Positions 52,825-61,802 of a stretch of DNA of 64,000 nt are shown one piece after another. Position 1 is the stretch's first letter. Every line of letters starts with the position of its first letter. Both the position numbers and the translations under genes were made by a program. Origin of the DNA: Callipepla californica brunnescens (Eukaryota; Chordata; Aves; Galliformes; Odontophoridae); contig JALIRH010000040.1 in NCBI GenBank assembly GCA_023055505.1, positions 1,437,001 through 1,501,000 of the forward strand. Direction: 5' to 3'. The notes under the pieces are model-generated. The model did no database searches. It saw nothing but the letters and a program-made list of their open reading frames with translations, and was not told where the DNA came from.

Positions 52825-53770
52825 TGTCACGCTCCAATATAAAGGAGGGAGACGAAGTTCTTTGATTATGTGTATACCCGGCGTGAGATTAAGAAGCAAC
52901 AGTTCAAATGTTGGTCTGACCAGTTTATTACAAATATTAACCAGGGAGATGGGGAGGAGGAAGGCGGACACTGTTACCAATAAGGGTGATGGGGAAGGGA
53001 AGGCGAGCGATAGGAAAGATTGGAAAGAAGCAAGGGTTAGTACAACGCAGGGAAAGTCACCAGCCAGGATCCTAGGGGCGGTCCGGTTGCAAGCGGCTCT
53101 GATGGTCGCAGCAGCGACGGGCAGCCTTGAGCAGCAAGCAGTTGTCCAGTGCGGGGTCAGCCCAGGAACAGCGTCAGCCAGCACCGGAGAAGCAGCAAGG
53201 GGTCAGCACCGGGAGGGGCAGCAGCAAAAAGTGATCAGCTTATGAGGTCTCTCCTAAGAGAAGGACTCTCCGGGAAGCAGCAAACAGTGATCAGCTCATG
53301 AGGGTTCAGATGGTAGAACACCTCGAAGGAGCAGCGAGGTCCAGGAGAAAGCAGCATGCCTCAAGCAGCAGGCCCAGGAGGGAGTTCAACAGCAGGGATC
53401 AGCTCATGAGGTTTCTGATGGAAGAGCACCACCAATCTCATGGTGGTCGATTCCTCTTTTATCCTCCATTTTTCCTGCCTACGTGACAAATCCCGTGCTA
53501 GGATGCCAGGCAAGCATCTCCTGAGATGGCTATCTCCCCACGGAGAAGAGTACCACACAAAAGGGTGTTCAGCGACCACTGAGCTGCAGCTTATCTCTCT
53601 TTCGTTGCCCCAAGACATGCCCATCTGCTTGTCCCTTAGACAGAGGATTTCACAACCCTTGCCCAGGACTTGCTTGGACATGTTCGTACATGTTCATCAG
53701 AGAACTTCGAGGCAATGGTATAAAATAATAGTCTCTTACAAAAATGAAGACTAGACCTGACTGGAAAACA
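52825..53770 (-). mobile_element. LTR-like block, unclassified
   Basis: A GC-richer block beginning TGTCACGCTCC. On the minus strand it has a TATA-like GATAAAAGAGG (near 53456) and AATAAA (52924-52929), an LTR-like layout with a long R region. Three copies of GATCAGCT(C/T)ATGAGG occur at 53233, 53289 and 53397 within GCAGCA-rich sequence. The right end and any target duplication are not determined. Another repeat class is possible. Confidence 0.4.
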
Positions 53771-54054
53771 TTAAATTTGCCTAAGTGATGACTGTGATAG
53801 TTCGATTCAGAAATAAGTCCTTCACATTTTTAAAAATTCTACTTTTTTTTTTTTATTATTATTCTAAGGGAACAAAATTCAACAAAAATTGCTTCTCCTC
53901 TATCCTTTTGATTCAATGTTAGGTTTTGTGATTTTATAGTAAATAAAAAAAAAAGCTTTTGAAATTAATATAATTTCAAACAACAATAACAACAAAACTC
54001 ATTTTTCTAAATGTGCCAAAACTTAAGTCAAGTGATTTTTTGTTTTGTCTGGTT
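53771..54054. other. AT-rich spacer
   Basis: T- and A-runs (53845-53860, 53944-53955), nothing else recognised. Confidence 0.5.
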
Positions 54055-54586
54055 TGATGCCAACAAATTCAACATAGTAACTTGACACACCAATGAAATA
54101 TGTCAAGCAGATATTCCCTTTATTACAGCACTTGGTGCATGGGGCATCTCTCCACCAAACATGCACACTGGAGAGAGAAACGACTACACATTTAAAGGCA
54201 TAACACACTAATATTCATTACATTCCAGAGATGGACAGAAATTCCAAAATGAGTGACATCTCCGGTGGTAAATTTCCAGATGTTAAGGGGATTACATTGT
54301 GTCACCAGCAAATCTGCCTCCTTTTCTTCACAGACTTCCCCACTGAGTTGCAAACAAAAATTCCACTTGTCTTCTCTGGACCATCCATTGTGTTGTAAAC
54401 AACCACCCTACATACCATTGTGTTGTCCTTATCTTCATGGGACCACCCTTGTATTGAGTTGCAAACAGCAGCTCTCTTCAGCACTACCTGTATTTCTGTG
54501 GCCCCTGAGTTTCTTCCTAAACTTTCCTGTTTGCTCAAGCTATGATGCCTAGTTTAGATTCAGTCCAATTTCAATTCCTTGATTCA
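54055..54586 (-). mobile_element. LTR, family B, copy 3 (antisense)
   Basis: About 532 bp, the reverse complement of the LTR at 20823-21344 and closer to it than to 46200-46760. Shared blocks include CTTGACACACCAATGAAATA, CATGGGGCATCTCTCCACC and TTGTGTTGTAAACAACCACC. The polyA signal appears as TTTATT at about 54119. No target duplication identified. Confidence 0.82.
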
Positions 54587-55479
54587 CCTAATTAGCTACT
54601 GAATTGGAAGCTGAGAAGAAAAACAAACACCTCAGCCTGAAGTGTTTATTCAATTTTTCTCCAGAGAAACAAGGAATCTATGAAATGTGTTGCCACCTTG
54701 GAAACGCTAGACATCCTTACTGCAGCTTGTGAATATGTATAGATATAAAATATTCTAAAACACTTAATGAAAAAATTAAAGTACTTTGACTTTTGTTGAA
54801 AACATTTGATTTTCTGGTACGGTTTCTTGTCTAAATTGTTAAATTCATAAGTAGTTTTCCTTAATCTGAATTGGCATTATCTACCTGTGAATAACATTTT
54901 CAGCCAATGTAGTTCACAGTCAGTCAGCAATCCAAGTTGAACACATTAAAAACAAGGTGGCCCATCACATTACCTTCAGAGAACACGTTGTTTGCCTTGT
55001 TTACAGACTCTCATTCTTTCTTCTGGAACAAGCTCTCTTGTACTTGAGTCCACAACCCAGTGATGAGAGAGCAGAAAGGAGGGGTCCTTTAATTTCTTCT
55101 TATCATGCAGATTTGATCAATACTTGACCTTCAGCCTCAGGGAGGGCAGCGACCACCAGGCACAGGGAGGAGCGAGCTACTTTTGAGTACCACCCCTCTC
55201 TATTGTGCTGAAACTAGATGTTAAGTGTGGGAGCTTGTGTAGTAGGGTGTAGGATTTCTATCCCTCCTCACTTGTGAATTCATCCTATTTATTACCGGTC
55301 TCTGTGTTCTCAGAGTTGTGTCCTACTTTTTTTTTTTTTTTTACTTTATTGTTTATTTTATTTTTCTTATTATTGTCATTAATATATTTATTTATTTATT
55401 TATTCTTTTTTATTTATTATTCTTTTATTTTGGTGCCATGGTCTCTACAGACAGAGGGCTTGCCATAAAAAGGCTGTGG
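54587..55479. other. Intergenic region with T/TTTA-rich simple repeat
   Basis: No gene recognised. A T-run and ATTTATTTATT-type repeat occupy about 55327-55432. Confidence 0.55.
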
Positions 55480-55878
55480 TGACCCAGACAGAAGGTCTGC
55501 CTAGAAACGTGGCTACACAGGTCTCTGGTTGCAGTGAGTGCTAGAGCCTGCTGCTGCTGGAGGAGGGTGGCAAGCAGATCTCCTGCCTGAGGTGTGAACA
55601 GGTTGAAGATCTACTTATCACGGTGACAGAGCTGAAAGAGGAGGTTGAGAGACTGAGGGCCATCAGGGACTGCAAGCAGGAGATTGACAGGAGAGAAAGG
55701 TGCCGGGGAGATACCCCGAATTTGGTGGTGGACTCCCTGACCTGCCCCCGTTCAGGCTGAGGGGGTATATCTAAGGGATGGGGAGGGCTGGCAGAGAGTC
55801 CCTGCTCGGTACCGTAGGCGATCTCCCCCTCTGCCTACCTCGTGTTCTCAAGTCCCTCTAAGCGATAGGTTTGTAGCG

Positions 55879-56316
55879 TTGGATGTTGAAGGAGAAATAA
55901 GGGGGGAGGTGTGGGAAGATTCTCCCAGGAAGTCACCAATGGCAAGGCAGTCCATTGAGACTGCCGCTGCCAAGAAAGAAAGAAAGGTGATCATAGTGGG
56001 TGGCCCCATTTGCAGACCAGACCCAAGCCGTAGGGAAGTGTGCTGTCTCCCTGGGGCCCGGGTCATGGACATAACTAGAAGACTCCCAGATCTGATACAC
56101 CCCACTGACTACTATCCGTTACTCATAGTTCAAGCAGACAGTGATGAAATAACTCAAAGAAGCCTGCGAACTATGAAAAGAGATTTCAGGGGTTTAGGGC
56201 GATTAGTTCAAGGGGTGGGAGCACAAGTGGTGTTTGCTTCCATACCTTCTGGGGCGGTGAAGGACACGGAATGGGCTAGGAAAACAGAGGTGATGAATAA
56301 TTGGCTGAGAGGCTAG
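55879..56316 (+). pseudogene. CR1 copy G ORF1, esterase-like domain with deletion
   Basis: A 145-codon frame: ERKVIIVGGPICRPDPSRRE, CCLPGARVMDI, YYPLLIVQADSDEI, FRGLGRLVQGVGAQVVFASI. CR1 ORF1 proteins carry an SGNH/GDSL-type esterase fold. As I recall the family, VGDSLLRGTE precedes PICRPDP; here VGG runs straight into PICRPDP, so the block with the catalytic Ser is missing. The frame probably continued upstream in a full-length element. Confidence 0.65.
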
Positions 56317-56468
56317 TGCAGAGACAGACACTTAGGGTTTTTTGACCATGGGGCAGTTTACCCAGCTCCTGGCCTGTTATCTGCTGATAGAATGCACCTG
56401 TCTCAAAGGGGGAAACAAATTCTAGCACAGGAGCTGGCTGGACTCATCGAGAGAGCTTTAAACTAGCT

Positions 56469-57884
56469 GTGATGGGGGAAGGGGATATAACAGGGCTCTC
56501 CAGTAAAGAGCCCAGGGAGACTGTGCTGGAGCAAGGGGTGAGGCAGATGTCTCAGCTGAAGTGCATCTACACCAATGCACGCAGCATGGGCAACAAACAA
56601 GATGAGCCTGAAGCCATTGTGAGGCAGGCTAACTACGACTTCGTAGTTAGAAATGCAAAAGCCCAGCTTGAACTTAGACTGGCTACTGCAGTAAAGGAGA
56701 GCAAAAAATCCTTTTACAAATATATTAACAGTAAAAGAAGAACTAAGGAGAATTTCCCTACTTTACTTGATGCAGCAGGGAATGTAACCACAGAGGATAA
56801 GGAAAAGGCTGAGGTTCTCAATGCCTTCTTCACATCTGTCTTTAATAGAAAGATCAGTTATCCTCAGGATACTATTTGCCCTGACCTGGAAGTCTGGGAT
56901 GAAGCGCATCATACACCCCCTGTGATCCCAGCAGAGACAGTCAGAGACCTGCTCCTCCATCTGAACTGCCACAAGTCCATGGGACCAGATGGGATCCACC
57001 CAAGGGTGCTGAGGGAGCTGGCAGAGGTGATTGCCAAGCCGCTTTCTGCCATCTATCAGCATTCCTGGTCATCTGGAGAGGTCCCACAAGATTGGAGGCT
57101 TGCTGATGTGACTCCCATCTACAAGAAAGGCTGTAAGGAAGATGCAGGGAACTACAGGCCTGTCAGCCTGACCTCGGTATCAGGGAAAGTTATGGAGCAA
57201 TTGATCTTGAGGAAGATCACACAGCATGTGCCTGGCAATCAGGGGATCAGACCCAGCCAGCACGGGTTCACAAAGGGCAGCTCGTGCTTGTCCAGCCTCA
57301 TCTCCTTCTACGACTGGGTGACCAGACTGGTAGATGAGGGAAAGGCTGTTGATGTAGTCTACCTGGACTTCAGCAAAGCCTTTGACACGGTCTCCCACAG
57401 TATTCTCCTGCAGAAGCTGGCAGCCCATGGTGTGGACAGGTTCACTCTTCTTTGGATTGAGAATTGGCTAGAGGGTCGTGCCCAGTGGGTAGTGGTTAAT
57501 GGAGTTAAGTCCAGCCTGTGTCCCGTTACGAGTGGTGTCCCCCAAGGGTCGGTATTGAGGCCCATCTTGTTTAATATCTTTACTGATGACCTGGATGAGG
57601 GGATTGAGTGTACCCTCAGTAAGTTTGCGGATGACACCAAGCTGGGAGGATGTGTCAATCTGCCTGAGGGTAGGGAGGCCCTTCAGAGGGATCTGGATAG
57701 GCTGGACAGCTGGGCTGAGCTCAACGGGATGAGGTTCAATAAGGCCAAGTGCCGGGTGCTGCACTTTGGCCACAATAACCCCATGCAATGCTATAGGCTT
57801 GGGGCAGAATGGCTTGAAGAGTGGATAGAGGAAAATGACCTGGGGGTGTTGGTTGATGCTCGGCTCAACATGAGCCGGCAGTGA
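56469..57884 (+). pseudogene. CR1 copy G ORF2, reverse transcriptase with deleted endonuclease
   Basis: A 471-codon open frame. It starts with the N-terminal endonuclease block ([20 protein letters not shown]), but residues after NYDFVV jump to [15 protein letters not shown], the linker after the endonuclease. Some 200 or more residues are gone. The RT is present: [20 protein letters not shown], motif A DFSKAFD (57366-57386), motif B GVPQGSVL and the active-site FADD (57624-57635). It stops at a TGA (57882-57884) that looks like a single change from a Cys codon in QCAQ. C-terminal sequence follows to about 58245 in other frames ([37 protein letters not shown]). Confidence 0.88.
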
Positions 57885-58663
57885 GCCCAGGTGCCCAAGA
57901 AGGCCAATGGCATCCTGGCCTGTATTAGGAATAGTGTGGCCAGCAGGAGCAGGGAGGTGATCATCCCTGGACTCAGCTCTGGTGCGGCTGCACCTCGAGT
58001 ACTGTGTTCAGTTTTGGGCTCCTCACTACAAGAAAGACATCGAGGCCCTGGAGCGTGTTCAGAGAAGGGCAACAAAACTGGTGAGGGGTCTGGAGCACAA
58101 GTCTTACGAGGAGCGGCTGAGGGAGCTGGGATTGTTTAGTCTGGAGAAAAGGAGGCTCAGAGGAGACCTCATCGCACTCTACCACTTCCTGAAGGGAGGC
58201 TGTGGTGAGGAGGGGGTCAGCCTCTTCTCCCAGATAACAGGATGAGAGGGAATGGATGAGAGGGAATGGCCACAAGTTGCACTGGGGAAGATTTACATTA
58301 GATTTGAAGAAAATTTTTTTCTCTGCAAGAGTGGTCAGGCACTGGAATGGCCTGCCTAGGGAGGTGGTTGAGGCACCGTCCCTAGCGCTGTTCAAGAAGC
58401 GTTTAGATGAGGTGCTGAGGGATTTGATTTAGTAGCTTGGTGGGTAGGGATGGTGGTGGGAGGATGGTTGGACTAGATGATCTTGTAGGTCCTTTCCAAC
58501 CTAATGAATCTATGAATCTATGTATCTATGAATCTATGAATATTTCTCCTTTCTTCCCTCTTACTCTCCTTTCGTACTCTCCTTTCGCTACCAGGTGAAG
58601 TCAAGTTGTTCCCTGTCGTAAGTTAGCAACACAACACAGGGTTCTCATGCAGGGAAGTTTTCT

Positions 58664-58870
58664 TTATTGTTGTGTCTCATTCACACAACACATGCCATCA
58701 AAATCCTGACACTCGTGACCTTGAGCTAACAGCAAGAAGTCTACAGCAGCACAATTCCATAGTATAGCATGTCGTACTGAGACTATATCTGGTAGCAGCC
58801 TACTTAGAGCCAAGGAAGTAGCATTCATTTGCTTGGCCAGACAGCATCCAAGTTTATTAAGAGTGCTCAA
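58664..58870 (-). pseudogene. env transmembrane-subunit remnant with CX6CC motif
   Basis: A 68-codon minus-strand frame with HECQDFDGMCC: Cys54-x6-Cys61-Cys62, the CX6CC motif of gamma/alpha-type retroviral TM subunits. LLLAQ before it fits the immunosuppressive-domain neighbourhood by position. No membrane anchor remains in the frame. Non-functional fragment. Confidence 0.75.
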
Positions 58871-59357
58871 TGCTTTAGCTGATGCAATACCTGGTGCTAA
58901 AAAGGATGCTGCTGCTATTCCACCAGGGTTTCAAAACCCTACATTATCCTTACACTCTGATTGAACAGCATGTAGAGTTCACTTAAGGAGTATTCAGTGG
59001 TGAGTAATCATGGACATATTAGGTGTTAGTAAAGTTAGTCTTCCCAAACTGCATGGACTTCCTCTCATGTGAGAAGGGATAACAGGCTATTTCCTGTCCC
59101 CACAAATAAAAAAAAACTTCTGCCGGCAAGCTAAGCAGACTGTTACTAGATCTTGAGAAGTTATATGAAGTATAATTTCACCAAGCAGAGTGATTTCTAT
59201 GAGAAACTAGAATTAACACACTGAACTAACAATTGATTCTTTCCACTCTAGTTAAAATATAAACAATAATCCATTTTAACCAAACCCAACTGTTCCAGTT
59301 TTTGTGGTTCAGGATTCCTCTGTTGCAGATGGGGCACCCATCCATCCCATCTGTCGA

Positions 59358-59687
59358 CTACCACACTTGTGTTAAATGCTGTCTCAAGAACAGAGCTTGG
59401 GATGGGCCATTTGTCTCAGGGTTACCCATCAGGCATGTTGAAGATGAGATTCCTGGTGATGTAGTTGACAACCGAAGTGTGTCTTGTCCCATCTTGTTAG
59501 TGACCCATATATTCTGTTTTGGTTGAGCTGGGATCCAAAATGCTGGTGAGAACATGATGGTCACGTTGCTGCAGATGACAAAAGGAACAGCTGTACCTAT
59601 CATATGTCTACCCATCTTGGACATGTACCTGTTGAAACACAAGCATAACCTCAACCCCAAGTTATCAACAAATAGGGTCTTTCCCAT
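59358..59687 (-). pseudogene. env surface-subunit-like remnant
   Basis: A 109-codon minus-strand frame with IWVTNKMGQDTLRLSTTSPG and SSTCLMGNPE, which I read as the N-terminal part of an avian retroviral env. It lies between the integrase and TM remnants, where env SU belongs. Assignment is by position and general resemblance. Confidence 0.5.
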
Positions 59688-59919
59688 TGGTTAGAGCTCA
59701 GATATACATATATATATTTTTTTTACCATAACCTGTGCTTTTACTATGACACGAATTAAGGTATTACAGCCAAAATGCCTGTACATTGGAGGGCTTTCCG
59801 TTGCCCAGTAATTTAGAAAATTGAGAACATAGCACGCTTTAGCTACTCTTTCCTGAGGGGTCATGCCCATGCTCCCCCTTTTTTTGTTTTTGAAGCATGG
59901 CCTTCAAAGTACAATGGGC

Positions 59920-60120
59920 TCATTCAATAATAGCTTGATCCATGGGAGAGTGGGGCATGCCTGTCAGGTGTTGAATACCCCACTGCTGAAAGAAGGAACA
60001 GGTAGCATGGGCTACATACCCTGGCCCATTGTCTGTTTTAATTGTTTTCAGGACCCCAAGGACCACAAAGGCCAGTAAGAAGAGTTTAGAGACATCTTCT
60101 GCCTTTTCTCCTGTATGCAC
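59920..60120 (-). pseudogene. Integrase core remnant (DD35E, second Asp and Glu)
   Basis: A 66-codon minus-strand frame. TDNGPGYV holds the second catalytic Asp (residue 30) and AIIE at the end holds the Glu (residue 66), with exactly 35 residues between them. The first Asp and the zinc domain are not in this frame. WGIQHLTGMPHSP is the usual linker between the two. Confidence 0.85.
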
Positions 60121-60287
60121 AGATGCAAATATGCAGGTAGATAAGGTATCAATAGAAACATGAATGAAATGTTACCCTTTTAATCATAAAACTATTTAAA
60201 ACAGTCAAGGATTTTTTTTTTACCATTCAAGAGTTAAAAGTGCTAATGTGAGTTGGAATGCGGGTGTTTCCACTTGTGAGCTAAACA

Positions 60288-60735
60288 TCTTCACAGATTC
60301 ACAGAACTATAGGGGCTGGAAGGGACCTCTAGAGATCACTGAGTCCACCCACCCTGCCAAAGGCAGGCTCCCAAGCCAGGTTGCATAGGTAAGCATTCAG
60401 GCAGGCCAGAGAAGACTCCACAGCCTCTCTGGGCAGCCTGTTCCAGTACTCCGTTACCCTCGCAGTAAAGAAGTTCCCACATACACATTTGTGCAGAACT
60501 TCCTGTGCTTCAGTTTGTGGCCAGTTCCCCTTGACCTATCATCACACACTGCAGAGAAGAGTCCAGGCTCATCCTTTTGCCTCCCACACCTTAGATATTT
60601 AGAGACATGATCAAATCCCCTCTGAGTCTTCTTGTTTCAAGGCTGATCAGACCCAGGTCTCTCAGCCTTTCCTCATAAGAGCTGTTACACGCCCTTTATC
60701 ATATTTGTAACTAGCCCCATTAAAGGACTGTGGGT
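60288..60735 (-). mobile_element. CR1 copy H, 3' end (minus strand)
   Basis: Begins CACAGATTCACAGAACTATAG (tail) and continues GGGACCTCTAGAGATC, CAGGGCAGCCTGTTCCAGT-like, TGGCCAGTTCCCCTTGACC, AGACCCAGGTCTCTCAGCC, the reverse complement of the CR1 3' region, to about 60735. Confidence 0.88.
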
Positions 60736-60775
60736 GTGTCATGGTTTTATGATTTTTGGCATTGGTATTCCAATG
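60736..60775 (+). repeat. LTR terminal fragment related to ERV copy 1
   Basis: The first 34-35 bases (TGTCATGG...GGTATTC) match exactly the 5' end of the LTR at 4790-5363, here on the plus strand. The match ends near 60771; what follows to 61008 is not recognised. Confidence 0.7.
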
Positions 60776-61014
60776 TTACAGTCATCTTTTCCATGTACAC
60801 AGACAAAGAGAGCTCCAACCAGGGAGTTTTTTAGGCACCATTTGAGATTCTCCTGTGATAGCACTGGGAAAGCTCTAGGGAAGTCTGTTGAAATTACACA
60901 AGGGATTCATCAGTTCAACAAGCCTAATCTCTGCAAGGTTTAACATGGCAAACACAAAGACAACATCAAGAAAAGTAAAAATCTGTTTTCAAACAGAACT
61001 TCAGTAAGGGAAAT

Positions 61015-61796
61015 TGCCACTGATTCAGGGTCTGAGTCGATTGCTCTTGGGCAGGGAAGCATGACAGGACTCAGTGTGAGTGATCAGGCTTCCGTTTATT
61101 ACCCAGACAGCCTTATTTTTATAGTGTTTAAGACAGGGGCGTATAGAAAATATCACACAACCATTGGTAGAGAGCCTCGAGAAAAATAACTTTAAAACAA
61201 CTCCCAACAATTAACAGCAGTGAGAAACACATTCTGGAGTAGGCAACTTTTGATATCATCCTAATCCTAAGAAACCAGGCAGGAATGCATTGGCGGCAGA
61301 TGTGAAAGGCAGCGCTGGCAGCGCGTCCCCTGCTTCAAAATGCACTTTTTCTCTCCCACTCGCCACAGACCATCTCCTGCTTTTACTTTTCTCAAGGTTC
61401 ACACAGTGTAGTTTCCTTTGAGCACTGTATCAGCATGGCCAGTGCATAACACAGAGCCCAAAGGGAACACCTGCTAGCTAAACAGAATAGACTACCAAGG
61501 ACAGCATACCCTAAAAAATACCTATAGTTACAGTTATCAGCAGTCCTGTGAGGCCTTCTTCGCTGAAGGCAGGCTAAATAACAATCACAGAAGTTTCCCA
61601 TGACACCTTGGCAGCTTGGGTTGCTCAGTTGAAGCAGTTCATGTCCACCTTGAGTTGTTTGTCACCTGGCCCAGGGACATCGTGACTTCCCATCAACATC
61701 TAGTACTTTTCTATGAGCATATAGTCTGTGCTGCCATGCAAACTATGCTCGTACATATTGCCATGACCTCCCTGCTCCTGCAGCCATTCCCCAACA
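61015..61796 (-). mobile_element. Solo LTR (family A, copy 2) with 6-bp target duplication
   Basis: 782 bp, TGCCAC...CCAACA, flanked by GGAAAT at 61009-61014 and 61797-61802. Colinear and highly similar to 12345-13129, with the same minus-strand TATA-like and AATAAA pair. Solo LTR in intergenic DNA. Confidence 0.92.
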
Positions 61797-61802
61797 GGAA
61801 AT

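Larger units (their letters stand above)
55480..58540 (+). mobile_element. CR1 copy G, long LINE with ORF1 part, ORF2 and 3' tail
   Basis: The longest CR1 in the window. It shows an ORF1 region (zinc-finger-like ISCLRCEQ near 55580, coiled coil, esterase-like part), an ORF2 with most of the reverse transcriptase, the C-terminal region, and a 3' tail with ATGAATCT repeats at 58503-58540. It is defective: ORF1 has lost part of its esterase motif, the ORF2 endonuclease is deleted, and ORF2 has a stop at 57882 and a later frameshift. CR1 elements copy themselves by target-primed reverse transcription; this copy cannot do so alone. Confidence 0.92.
58541..60287 (-). mobile_element. ERV copy 3: integrase and env remnants (minus strand)
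   Basis: A minus-strand retroviral 3' half without recognised LTRs. In reading direction it shows integrase (60120-59920), a surface-env-like frame (59687-59358) and an env transmembrane-subunit fragment (58870-58664). Frames are short and interrupted. Motifs resemble alpharetroviral/EAV-type env more than the ERV copies at 1789 and 48591, so it is a separate family. It is bounded by CR1 copy G and CR1 copy H. Confidence 0.7.

Noticed and set aside
58503..58540. CRISPR-like or satellite array of ATGAATCT repeats
   Set aside because: This is the usual short tandem repeat at the CR1 3' end.
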